Positions 1-7,061 of a stretch of DNA of 13,155 nt are shown piece after piece; within the stretch, counting starts at the first letter, position 1, and each line of letters begins with the position of its first letter. A program made the position numbers and the translations under genes. The notes beneath the pieces were generated by a model, which searched no databases, was not told the origin of the DNA, and was given only the letters and a program-made list of their open reading frames with translations. This stretch comes from Spirochaetia bacterium. GTDB lineage: Bacteria > Spirochaetota > Spirochaetia > Treponematales > Breznakiellaceae. The stretch is taken from positions 1 to 13,155 of the forward strand of contig BOBG01000061.1 in the NCBI GenBank assembly GCA_026002265.1. The letters are read 5' to 3'.

Positions 1-309
1 CAGGACAAAGATGTATGGAAATTTGAATAAGTCCCCGAAGGGGGTGGTTATAGTAAAACCTTAAATACTATATTTGCCCACAGCCAAGCTTTTGATCCTT
101 TTTTTGAAAAAATTTTTACAAAGTAAATTTTACACATTACTTTATTGAATCTGTTATAATCCGGGATCGAGGTCTAATCCGGGATCGAGGTCTGACCCCA
201 ACTATTTCATTATGTTGAAAAAAGATACAGAGGTCTGTCCCCATAGATCGGAACATTTCTCAACGGGAGCTAGTGAAAATCTGTCCCGGAGATAAAAGCC
301 GGAATCTCG
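1..309. repeat. Tandem ~300 bp non-coding repeat, copy 1
   Basis: This is the first of two head-to-tail copies of a non-coding unit; the second copy starts at 310 with the same CAGGACAAAGATGTATGG sequence. The match runs nearly the whole length with a few substitutions and small indels. The unit holds a CCCC-GAA-GGGG hairpin near its start, an AT-rich block around 100-145, and the paired GGTCTGACC element near its end. Copy 1 has a private 18 bp perfect tandem duplication (AATCCGGGATCGAGGTCT at 158-175 and 176-193). No ORF with coding character is visible. The window edge coincides with the start of the unit, so more copies may lie to the left. Confidence 0.9.
183..251. repeat. Paired GGTCTGACC dispersed element, copy A
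   Basis: This 69 bp element begins GATCGAGGTCTGACCCC and ends with a second GAGGTCTGTCCCC followed by GATCGG. The two GGTCTG half-sites start at 189 and 232, 43 bp apart. Between them is an AT-rich spacer containing TTATGTTGAAAA. Three further copies occur at 478-546, 4246-4311 and 4443-4510. GGTC-T-GACC is itself a short palindrome. The element is non-coding; its function is unknown. Confidence 0.8.
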
Positions 310-361
310 CAGGACAAAGATGTATGGAAATTTGAATAAGTCCCCGAAGGGGGTGGTTATA
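310..361. other. CCCC-GAA-GGGG hairpin at the head of each tandem unit
   Basis: Each tandem unit opens with GTCCCCGAAGGGGGTGG (near 31-47 in copy 1 and 340-356 in copy 2), a compact stem with a 3 nt loop. It is conserved exactly between the copies. No T-run follows, so I do not call it a terminator. Confidence 0.45.
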
Positions 362-477
362 GTAAAACCTTAAATACTATATTTGCCCACAGTCAAGCTT
401 TTGATCCTTTTTTTGAAAAAATTTTTACAAAGTAAATTTTACACATTACTTTGTTGAATCTGTAATCCGGGATCCGG

Positions 478-546
478 GATCGAGGTCTGACCCCAACTAT
501 TTCATTATGTTGAAAAAAGATACAGAGGTCTGACCCCATAGATCGG
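478..546. repeat. Paired GGTCTGACC dispersed element, copy B
   Basis: This is the same element as at 183-251, inside the second tandem unit. Both half-sites here read GGTCTGACCCC. It ends with GATCGG at 541-546. Confidence 0.8.
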
Positions 547-627
547 AACATTTCTCTCAACGGGAGCTAGTGAAAATCTGTCCCGGAGATAAAAGCCGGA
601 ATCTTATGTGGATCTCTTTTTTTACGA

Positions 628-1059
628 TCATTGCAGATCGTTGAGATCATAGGGTGTCTCTTGATACACATAATTCAGCCAGTTGGAAAAAAATAGGTAT
701 GCATGGGCACGCCACCGGACAATCGGTTTTTGGGTAGGATCATTATCCGGGTAATAATTTTGTGGAATGTTAATGGGAAGCCCTTTGTCCCGATCCCGCC
801 GGTATTCTGCATCGAGAGTCAAAGGATCATACTCTAAATGCCCTGTTACATATACTTCACGCCCATCACGCGCTGTTACCACAAAAACACCTGCATCCGG
901 AGATTCCGACTGAATAGCAAGCCGTGAATCTGCAGCAATTGCCGCTCGTTCACTTTCGGTATGCCGGGACTGAGGCGCAAGAAATTCATCATCAAAACCC
1001 CGGAAAAGCGGAATATGCGGAATATTGATCCGTAAATATATTCTTTTGGGGAAGACCAA
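628..1059 (-). pseudogene. metA: C-terminal remnant of homoserine O-succinyl/acetyltransferase (MetA)
   Basis: The 143-residue frame matches the second half of MetA, which transfers an acyl group to homoserine in methionine synthesis. Recognisable family blocks are RGFDDEFLAP-SRHTE, VTGHLEYDPLTL and FFSNWLNYVYQ-TPYDL at the usual C-terminus. His74 and Glu76 in the GHLEY block correspond to the catalytic His and Glu of the family (E. coli His235 and Glu237). The nucleophilic Cys, which lies about 90 residues earlier in intact MetA (about 300 aa), is absent, as is the residue that sets acyl specificity. Family similarity begins only near PLFRGF (about position 1007). Upstream codons and the apparent start come from sequence shared with the end of lptD in another frame. 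I infer a non-functional fragment created by the deletion that also clipped lptD. Confidence 0.85.
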
Positions 1060-3973
1060 AATCCGGCAGAGCCATTACATACCGGAATATTTCGGCATTT
1101 TCTGAGAGAATTGAAAAATTTATGTCAAAAAATCTGCCGATATGAAGCGAAAAACGCATCGAAAAAGAAAATTTTGATTGTGTGTACTTGATTAAGTCCA
1201 GATCAAGACTCGGATTCACCGTGAAATTGACTAAAAAGCGGTTTTGCAGGAGTAAATCCGGTTTAAATGTTTTTGAATAACTCGTACGAAAGAGCGTGGG
1301 TACAAATGATTCCGGAGCAGTTGTGTCTTGAACCCAACCCTGATCGGCTACCAGATTCCAGGGTTTTGACTGGGCAGCGTTAAACGAAGCCGAAAAACCA
1401 TAGCCGGAAAGTGTTGAAAGAGCAGTTAGCCATTTTTTTTTCTCCGGATCGTAGCTGAGTTCTTGCCGGATCGTAAAATTGTTGTTAGGACCAAACCGTA
1501 TGGTTTCGCTTAACTTCATCGTATCAAAGGTTTTATCTCCTTCCATTACCTTTCCCTGGAATGTTGTTTCAGTGAAAAAAATCCGGAATGTGGCATTGAG
1601 CGCGAGCGCCTTTTTATCCGGAAGCATATCCGCAACCAATGACGCTGTTTGCATTTTATTAAAAAATTGAGCCGCGAGATTTGCAGTCAACCGATGATCG
1701 CTCAATTCACCTTTTTCCCAGTCCCATTGCGGATCAATTCCGGTTCCGGAAAAAACCGTTTTTATGATCGGCCCCTTGACTAAATATTGAAAATTAGTGG
1801 TACCGAATATCGGGCTTTGAGCAAAAGGCTGCAAGGAGGTGTTGAATTCCCAGGCAGTCGAAAAAAACTGTGCATTGTACCGGTCCTTCCATGCATTTGC
1901 ACGCTTGGTTTCCGAGTCAAATTCTTCAGCTTCCTCGTTCATGTAGGAATAATCCTCCCATGCGCCGGAAAACGAAAACCGGAGCGAACTTGAGTACATT
2001 CTGCCGGAGGGCTGCGAAAGATTCAAACCGAAATTTCCGGTGATACCCAGTTTTGAAACTACCGCACGTACATCATTTAACGAAACTGCATCCGCTGATT
2101 TCCAGTGGTCCGCGGAGTTCCGGTACTGAAGCTCAGACACGCCGGAAGGGCTGAAGCTGTAATCGAATGCAAGCCGGGGTCCGCCCAGATCAGTCGGCAG
2201 GCTAAAACGTTGAGTCAAAACCGGCGGACTGAGTTGATCATCAGTTGGTGCGGCGTTTTTTGATTCCGGAATTTTTAGAGATTCCCACGGCGCGATAATA
2301 TTATTTGCTAATTCAGATTCCCGGTGCGGATTCGTGGAAGATGCAGGAGGTGGCTGTACCGCTCCGAATGACCATGGGGTTCCGGCTATGGCAGCGTTCA
2401 ACGAAAAAATGGTCCATTTATCCGGATAGAAAAAGACTCGGTCCGGCGACGCGTCTGGCGACACTCGGTTTTCGCGGCTGCTGAATGCCATAGTACTGCT
2501 TATATTTGAGATAGATAAACTGTTGATGCCGGGCGATAAATTAGTTATTTTCGGGTTGAGATTCCCACGGATTTGCCATTCGTAAGAATTTTTGTACGTT
2601 GTAGTTGTTGTGGTTGAATCGCTCCCCATGAGCATATTCATGTAATCCATTTTTTCGGAACGATTAGTGAGAAAATCGGAATCAACAAAGGGATCTGAGT
2701 ACACCGGCACTGACCATGAAAATGATCCGTAGGTTCCAGACAATGAACCAGTGGTAGTCAACCGGTACCGGAACGGCACATCAATAGAAAAAATTCTGGA
2801 ATGATTCCATGTATCAGACCCGGATGCATCAAAAGGAGTGTAATATGAACCCTGTTGATGTACATCACGAGAAAAAGCAATTCCTGCCGACAGATCAATA
2901 GCATCAAACACCGTTTTTTTGGGTAATGCAAGTTCCGCACCGATGTAATAACCAAGGTTTGTGTATGCATCCAGTAGAATCGAAAACCGCGTGGTGTTTG
3001 GGTCAATGGCTTTCCGGCCCGTGCTCCGCAAAAAAACTCCCTCGCGCTTTTTTTCCATACCGGCGTCATTGTTTCCCATAATTGATGTTAGAGAATTTTC
3101 CGATGAAACCGGCGCATTTGACCTGCCGAAAATATAAGTCGTTGTCTGTACAAAACTTCCTTCCCGCGGCCGGGTGCCTAAAACCGGATGAAACATGATC
3201 TCGTCCGAAGGAATATGCAAAAAAGGAAAGTAAAAAACCGGTATTTCACCAACTTTTAACACCGCATTGAGAATCGCAAAATCCGATCCGGGTAAGAGCC
3301 ATATCTGCGAAGCATGCACTGACCACAGAGATTCCTCATCCTGTGCATTCCGGATAGTTGCATCTTTGAGTACCGTTGTCCCGGCATCAGTCCGGGAAAT
3401 GACCGTCCCGGAAAATTCATACGCGGTATCATTATTGGCAAAAGTACTTGCACCGTCAACAAAAGTCGATTCCCATGTATTTAAATTGACATGAATGGAA
3501 TCGCCCCGGAAGCTCTCCTCCCGTTCACTGGAAATTCGTGCGTAAGAAACTCCGCCGGACGCGGTCACCATATTCCGAGTCCGGTTAAAGAGAATTTCAT
3601 TGGCCTGAATCCGGTGCGTTGTACTGCCGTCATTGAGTGTGAGCGAAACTCCCCCGCGAAACCGGGCATATTCCTCATTAACTTCTTTAACTGTAAAATA
3701 TTCTGAATGTTGCGCAGCATTAACGGTGATTGTCCGAATGCTCCGGTCCGCAGAAACCGGAGCCGATTCCGGCGCGGGCAGGTGATAATAGTTCCGGATT
3801 CTGCCGGCAACTTCCTCCTTGGTTCCGGTTTCACTCAAGCCGAGGTTCCGGCACCACAGCACCAATTCGTTCAGAGTCGATGTTGCAATATCCCGTTCCC
3901 GGGTAGCATCTTCTTGAGCCGGAGCCGGGAGAGAGAGAATGAACAGCAGCACGAGTACGGCGAATTGCTTCAC
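992..3973 (-). CDS. lptD: LptD/OstA-like outer-membrane assembly protein, probably 3'-truncated
   Basis: The 993-residue product looks like the spirochaetal LptD-like family, whose members form an outer-membrane beta-barrel and in other diderms insert lipopolysaccharide. Residues 1-20 are a clear signal peptide (MKQFAVLVLL then LPAPAQ), which supports the GTG start at 3973; no good Shine-Dalgarno precedes it. Residues about 31-64 look like a SAP-type helix-turn-helix motif (LNELVLWCRNLGL, then GTKEEVAGRI). Residues about 83-200 are the LptA-like beta-jellyroll (FRGGVSL, ANEILFN, ASGGVSY). Residues about 243-290, with VFYFPFLHIPSDE and FHPVLGTRPREG, mark entry into the barrel. The remainder is rich in alternating aromatic and polar strands. 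The last eight or so codons lie in metA sequence read out of frame, so the natural C-terminal strands are probably lost. The family assignment is firm; function in this organism is not. Confidence 0.85.
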   Translation of the reverse strand: MKQFAVLVLLFILSLPAPAQEDATRERDIATSTLNELVLWCRNLGLSETGTKEEVAGRIRNYYHLPAPESAPVSADRSIRTITVNAAQHSEYFTVKEVNEEYARFRGGVSLTLNDGSTTHRIQANEILFNRTRNMVTASGGVSYARISSEREESFRGDSIHVNLNTWESTFVDGASTFANNDTAYEFSGTVISRTDAGTTVLKDATIRNAQDEESLWSVHASQIWLLPGSDFAILNAVLKVGEIPVFYFPFLHIPSDEIMFHPVLGTRPREGSFVQTTTYIFGRSNAPVSSENSLTSIMGNNDAGMEKKREGVFLRSTGRKAIDPNTTRFSILLDAYTNLGYYIGAELALPKKTVFDAIDLSAGIAFSRDVHQQGSYYTPFDASGSDTWNHSRIFSIDVPFRYRLTTTGSLSGTYGSFSWSVPVYSDPFVDSDFLTNRSEKMDYMNMLMGSDSTTTTTTYKNSYEWQIRGNLNPKITNLSPGINSLSISNISSTMAFSSRENRVSPDASPDRVFFYPDKWTIFSLNAAIAGTPWSFGAVQPPPASSTNPHRESELANNIIAPWESLKIPESKNAAPTDDQLSPPVLTQRFSLPTDLGGPRLAFDYSFSPSGVSELQYRNSADHWKSADAVSLNDVRAVVSKLGITGNFGLNLSQPSGRMYSSSLRFSFSGAWEDYSYMNEEAEEFDSETKRANAWKDRYNAQFFSTAWEFNTSLQPFAQSPIFGTTNFQYLVKGPIIKTVFSGTGIDPQWDWEKGELSDHRLTANLAAQFFNKMQTASLVADMLPDKKALALNATFRIFFTETTFQGKVMEGDKTFDTMKLSETIRFGPNNNFTIRQELSYDPEKKKWLTALSTLSGYGFSASFNAAQSKPWNLVADQGWVQDTTAPESFVPTLFRTSYSKTFKPDLLLQNRFLVNFTVNPSLDLDLIKYTQSKFSFSMRFSLHIGRFFDINFSILSENAEIFRYVMALPDFGLPQKNIFTDQYSAYSAFPGF
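1008..1025. repeat. 9 bp tandem duplication at the lptD/metA junction
   Basis: GCGGAATAT occurs twice in direct succession (1008-1016 and 1017-1025). It sits exactly where lptD similarity ends and metA similarity begins. It encodes the repeated YSA-YSA of LptD and the IPHIP of the metA frame. Confidence 0.8.
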
Positions 3974-4150
3974 CGTTTCATTAAAATGTTTTTTTAAAAA
4001 AAAAGAAACATGGGAAGGTGGCGCTAACCGAATCTGACTACCCTTTTCGCCGGCTTGAGACGCCCATTAGCAGCATGTTTTTCCGGAATTTTGAGACATA
4101 TTTGAAGAAAAAAATCCGGAATCATGAGGGGGTGTACTCCCCCTGCCTCT

Positions 4151-4197
4151 ATCTCGACAGGCTCAGGGAGCTTGCCGGTCATCGAGCCTGTCGAGAT
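4151..4197. repeat. REP-like palindrome (CTCGACAGGCTC type)
   Basis: ATCTCGACAGGCTC at 4151-4164 is perfectly complementary to GAGCCTGTCGAGAT at 4184-4197, giving a 14 bp stem with a 19 nt loop that starts AGGGAGC. The motif CTCGACAGGCTCAGGGAGC resembles a REP-type palindrome I know from intergenic regions of many unrelated bacteria. Only one copy is in this window, so it may be mobile or propagated by a transposase elsewhere. Confidence 0.75.
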
Positions 4198-4245
4198 GCC
4201 GGCACCCCCCTCCTGATTGTGAGTCAGCAAAACACCGGAAAACCA

Positions 4246-4311
4246 GATCGAGGTCTGACCCCGATTATCCCGTTATATTGAAAAGAAATACGAAGATCTG
4301 TCCCCAAGATC
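4246..4311. repeat. Paired GGTCTGACC dispersed element, copy C (degenerate)
   Basis: Same element as at 183-251. The first half-site is GGTCTGACCCC (from 4252); the second is GATCTGTCCCC (from 4295), 43 bp on. The right end keeps GATC but not GATCGG. The spacer has TTATATTGAAAAG in place of the TTATGTTGAAAAA of copies A and B. Confidence 0.75.
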
Positions 4312-4357
4312 AATCTCTTTGTGGTTGCATTGCTTCATTCACTAGCAAAAGAGATGT

Positions 4358-4427
4358 CCACGAATACACACGAATATTCACTAATTTAAGAATAATATTT
4401 ATTCGTGTACATTCGTGACATTCGTGG
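4358..4427. repeat. Inverted repeat built from TTCGTG/CACGAA units
   Basis: CCACGAATACACACGAAT on the left (from 4358) mirrors the right arm, which carries ATTCGTG three times at about 10 bp intervals and ends TTCGTGG at 4427. The centre is AT-rich. It would fold into a long imperfect hairpin. Similar TTCGTG-rich intergenic repeats are known to me from other bacteria. It lies between two copies of the paired GGTCTGACC element. Confidence 0.7.
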
Positions 4428-4442
4428 ATCCTAAAAAATTCC

Positions 4443-4510
4443 GATCGAGGTCTGACCCCAATTATCTCGTTATATTGTAATAGGATACGAGGTCTGACCC
4501 CATAGATCGG
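4443..4510. repeat. Paired GGTCTGACC dispersed element, copy D (best preserved ends)
   Basis: Both half-sites are GGTCTGACCCC, starting at 4449 and 4491, 42 bp apart. The ends form an inverted repeat: AATTCCGATC at 4437-4446 against GATCGGAA at 4505-4512, followed by AATT. The element ends 43 bp before the esterase start codon. Confidence 0.8.
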
Positions 4511-4518
4511 AAAATTCA

Positions 4519-4547
4519 TTGCAGATCCGCACCGTAAATGCTATGAT
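4519..4547 (+). promoter_or_regulatory. Candidate promoter of the esterase gene, leaderless geometry
   Basis: TTGCAG (4519-4524) and TATGAT (4542-4547) are separated by 17 bp. The -10-like hexamer ends 6 bp before the ATG at 4554, which would place transcription initiation at or next to the start codon. There is no Shine-Dalgarno. Confidence 0.45.
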
Positions 4548-4553
4548 TCTGGT

Positions 4554-6419
4554 ATGATTTTAGCTACATTGATAAGTGACAGCATGGTTCTTCAGCATAA
4601 TGCGAATGTTCCAGTGTGGGGACGCGATACCCCGTATACTTCAATTACGGTGCATTTTTTGGAAAAAACCTACGATACAACGGCGGACGATTCCGGAGTA
4701 TGGCAGATTCTGCTCGACCCGGAGTCCCCCGGCGGTCCCTATACGATGGAAATTTCCGCTGAGAATCCGGAGGGTTCAAAAATAATCCGCGATATATATG
4801 TCGGTGATGTATGGCTTTGTTCCGGTCAATCGAACATGGAACTCCCGCTCTCGCGCCTCGCCGATGAATATCCGGAAGAGTTTAGGGTTCCGGTGAATTC
4901 CCGGATCCGGCAGTTGAGAGTGCCGCTTGGGTGGAATTTTAAGGGTCCGGCTGAGGATATACTGGGCGGGAAATGGGTTCCGGCTGACCCGGAAACACTG
5001 ATGAATTTTTCCGGAACTGCATGGTTTTTTGCCAAGCAATTCTATAAAGACAAAGATATTGCGGTTGGACTCATTGTTTCGGCAACCGGCGGTTCGCCCA
5101 TTGAATCATGGATGAGTAAAGAATCGCTTGCGGCATTTCCGGAAAAAAGTGCAGAGAGTGAACAATATGCTGACCCGGCTTTTGCCGATAAGTGTATACG
5201 GGAAAACGATGAAAAACAACGAAAATGGTACGAAACACTGTATTTAAATGATGAGGGATTATTAAATAATGCCGAATGGTTCAAAAATGATTATGACGAT
5301 TCTGAGTGGCGTGCTATTGATTTACCCGGCTTTTTTAATGTCGATGATCTCGAAACATTCAGCGGAATCGTCTGGATCCGGAAGAATTTTGATGTTCCTT
5401 ATTCATTAACCGGAAAAAAATTGTCACTATGGCTCGGTACTATTGTTGATGCTGATACTGTGTATATTAACGGCAAAGAAATCGGCGGAATCACCTACCG
5501 GTACCCGCCCCGAAAATACATAGTTCCGGAAGATCTCCTGCACGAAGGAATAAATCAAATCACTATCCGGATTATTGTTGCAGATGGAAACGGCGGCTTT
5601 ACGCCCGGAAAACCTTTTCATCTCTTTTCCGGTGAAGAAACAATAGAACTTTCCGGTCAATGGAAATATAAAACGACTGCGCGGACAGATCCGCGGCCGG
5701 AGGAATTTTTTATACAGTGGCAGCCATGCGGTTTATTTAATGCAATGCTGGCGCCCCTGCTTCGCTATCCGGTCACGGGAATCCTTTGGTACCAAGGAGA
5801 ATCAAATGACAAAAATCCTCAGGACTATGCACAGCTTTTTCCGGCATTAATTAATGATTGGAGGCGCGGGCAGGATATTCCCTTTATTTTCGTGCAGCTT
5901 CCTTTGTGGGGTGAACCGGAGGAAAATACCGAAAATAGTTCGTGGGCATTGATTCGTGAGGCTCAATGCAGTGCGTTGTCTTTAGCCTGGACTGGGATGG
6001 CCGCAGCCTTGGATCTGGGTGAATGGAATGATTTGCACCCGCTCAATAAAAAAGATGTTGGATTCCGCTTGGCACTTGCCGCACAAAAACTGCTAGATAA
6101 TAAAGAAAACAGCTCGCCGGGTCCGATTCTTAAATCAGTTGAGCAGCGCTGGCACCGGCTGGTATTGACCTTTGATAATTGCGGGTCCGGACTTCGTGCA
6201 AAAGAACTCATTTGGGTAACAGTAGTTGATGAAGATCAAAAAAGCTTCCGGCTTCCCGCTTATATCACCGGAACAAATGAAATTTCTGTCAGCATTATTC
6301 CGGTAAAAAGTCCTCAAAAAATACTCTATGCATGGGCTCAAAATCCGCGTGACCGGCAATTGTTCAACACTGAAGCTTTACCGGCCATTCCATTCCGGAA
6401 AATTTTGCAAGATCCTTAG
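4554..6419 (+). CDS. Sialate O-acetylesterase-like SGNH hydrolase
   Basis: The 621-residue protein matches the sialate 9-O-acetylesterase family, which removes O-acetyl groups from sialic acids or from acetylated plant polysaccharides. The N-terminal block (LISDSMVLQ, then VPVWG) is the family's usual opening. GQSNMELP near residue 91 carries the nucleophilic Ser93. ATGGSPIESW near residue 177 and ILWYQGESN near residue 411 are the next conserved blocks. DLHPLNK near residue 494 supplies the Asp and His of the SGNH set. Residues about 240-350 (NDYDDSEWRAI, then YINGKEIG) form an inserted galactose-binding-like beta-sandwich, as in related enzymes. No signal peptide is visible, so it should act in the cytoplasm, unlike many relatives. 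It stands alone; a candidate promoter lies just upstream. The substrate cannot be told from sequence. Confidence 0.9.
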   Translation: MILATLISDSMVLQHNANVPVWGRDTPYTSITVHFLEKTYDTTADDSGVWQILLDPESPGGPYTMEISAENPEGSKIIRDIYVGDVWLCSGQSNMELPLSRLADEYPEEFRVPVNSRIRQLRVPLGWNFKGPAEDILGGKWVPADPETLMNFSGTAWFFAKQFYKDKDIAVGLIVSATGGSPIESWMSKESLAAFPEKSAESEQYADPAFADKCIRENDEKQRKWYETLYLNDEGLLNNAEWFKNDYDDSEWRAIDLPGFFNVDDLETFSGIVWIRKNFDVPYSLTGKKLSLWLGTIVDADTVYINGKEIGGITYRYPPRKYIVPEDLLHEGINQITIRIIVADGNGGFTPGKPFHLFSGEETIELSGQWKYKTTARTDPRPEEFFIQWQPCGLFNAMLAPLLRYPVTGILWYQGESNDKNPQDYAQLFPALINDWRRGQDIPFIFVQLPLWGEPEENTENSSWALIREAQCSALSLAWTGMAAALDLGEWNDLHPLNKKDVGFRLALAAQKLLDNKENSSPGPILKSVEQRWHRLVLTFDNCGSGLRAKELIWVTVVDEDQKSFRLPAYITGTNEISVSIIPVKSPQKILYAWAQNPRDRQLFNTEALPAIPFRKILQDP

Positions 6420-6480
6420 AGTTACCCTGAAGAGAGCAGAGGCGTATACCGTTTGTTATGTGCAGTACGGGCGTATAACA

Positions 6481-6852
6481 TTATTTGTTATTATCTGGAT
6501 AAAAATAAATTAACAAATTTTCGTGAATTGTATTTATAATAATATCATTCTCCATTGCAATATTTAATTTTAAATGATTTGATAATATTTTACAAAAATT
6601 TTCAGCAAAATTATTTTCTTCATCACCATCAATAGTTAATGATATATAAATATTAAATAAATCTTCATAACCATAATTATTTAATGAAATTTTTATTTTA
6701 ATTTTTTGTTTTATAATTCCAAAATAATATTTGTTATTGATATAAAATGAACTATCTCCTTCAGAAATTTCTTTAACATTATAAAAATCAAAGATTTCAT
6801 TCGTAATACTCAATAATTGTTTGTCTGTTTTTAAAAATATTGCCTTAATCAT
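6481..6852 (-). CDS. Orphan small protein in an AT-rich cassette
   Basis: I do not recognise this 123-residue protein. It is soluble, with no signal peptide or membrane segment, and rich in Ile, Asn, Lys and Glu. It alternates predicted strands and helices (MIKAIFLKTDKQLL start; IYISLTIDGDEENNF centre; LLIYFYPDNNK end). The ATG at 6852 has a GAGGA Shine-Dalgarno 6 nt upstream. Codon use is strongly A/T-biased, unlike the moderately GC genes on either side, which points to recent transfer. The gene stops 8 bp from the left inverted repeat of the cassette. Small proteins in this setting include immunity or antitoxin-like proteins, but nothing here shows such a role. Confidence 0.8.
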   Translation of the reverse strand: MIKAIFLKTDKQLLSITNEIFDFYNVKEISEGDSSFYINNKYYFGIIKQKIKIKISLNNYGYEDLFNIYISLTIDGDEENNFAENFCKILSNHLKLNIAMENDIIINTIHENLLIYFYPDNNK

Positions 6853-6901
6853 ATAATATCCTCAATTAATACTTCAAATGTATCCATAATCTTCTTCTAT
6901 A

Positions 6902-6932
6902 ATTATATACACACTATACTTTATTTTGTCAA
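6902..6932 (-). promoter_or_regulatory. Promoter inside the AT-rich cassette
   Basis: On the minus strand a consensus TTGACA (6927-6932) is followed after 17 bp by TATATA (6904-6909), or after 19 bp by TATAAT (6902-6907). It lies between the right inverted repeat and the orphan gene, about 50 bp before its ATG, so the cassette carries its own promoter. Confidence 0.65.
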
Positions 6933-7061
6933 TATATTTCCAACCACCTTTAGCCCGTATTGCACATAACGAGCTGTTTCCGAGGAGATGCTGAGTTTTG
7001 CTGAACTTTGATCCACGAAAGAAACACCTCCAAACAATGTATCAACGGAATTTTTTTGACT

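Larger units (their letters stand above)
310..604. repeat. Tandem ~300 bp non-coding repeat, copy 2
   Basis: This second copy of the unit at 1-309 ends with the same GCCGGAATCT sequence, 23 bp before the metA remnant stop. It differs from copy 1 by a few substitutions, by lacking the 18 bp internal duplication, and by having its own small duplication of CCGGGAT (467-473 and 474-480) at the same place. The two copies therefore diverged by slippage at the same hotspot. The second GGTCTG half-site reads GACCCC here and GTCCCC in copy 1. Confidence 0.9.
3974..4553. other. Repeat-rich intergenic region between divergent lptD and esterase genes
   Basis: No gene is supported in these 580 bp. Positions 3974-4150 hold AT-rich sequence upstream of lptD (a run of A/T at 3988-4004) and two TTCCGG/CCGGAA motifs, nothing more that I can name. 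From 4151 onward the region holds a REP-like hairpin, two paired GGTCTGACC elements and a TTCGTG inverted repeat, each listed separately. Short ORFs here are translations of the repeats. Confidence 0.75.
6455..6970 (-). mobile_element. AT-rich one-gene cassette bounded by 18 bp inverted repeats
   Basis: GTTATGTGCAGTACGGGC at 6455-6472 and its near-perfect complement GCCCGTATTGCACATAAC at 6953-6970 (17 of 18) enclose one promoter and one gene. The interior is far more AT-rich than both neighbours. Read on the minus strand, the layout is GTTATGTGC, promoter, gene, and 8 nt after the stop codon a sequence ending GCACATAAC. This is how an integron gene cassette begins and ends: the end of one attC, the ORF, then the start of the next attC. 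Treponema denticola is known to carry a chromosomal integron. I cannot see a complete attC site or an integrase here, so the alternative is a small TIR-bounded element. Confidence 0.55.

Noticed and set aside
1..604. CRISPR array
   Set aside because: The repeat unit is about 300 bp and occurs only twice. There are no short repeats with unique spacers, and no cas genes.
4018..4281. Plus-strand ORF of 87 codons containing LDRLRELAGHRACRDAG
   Set aside because: It is the translation of the REP-like hairpin and the paired GGTCTGACC element. The amino-acid string is a typical by-product of that palindrome, not a protein.
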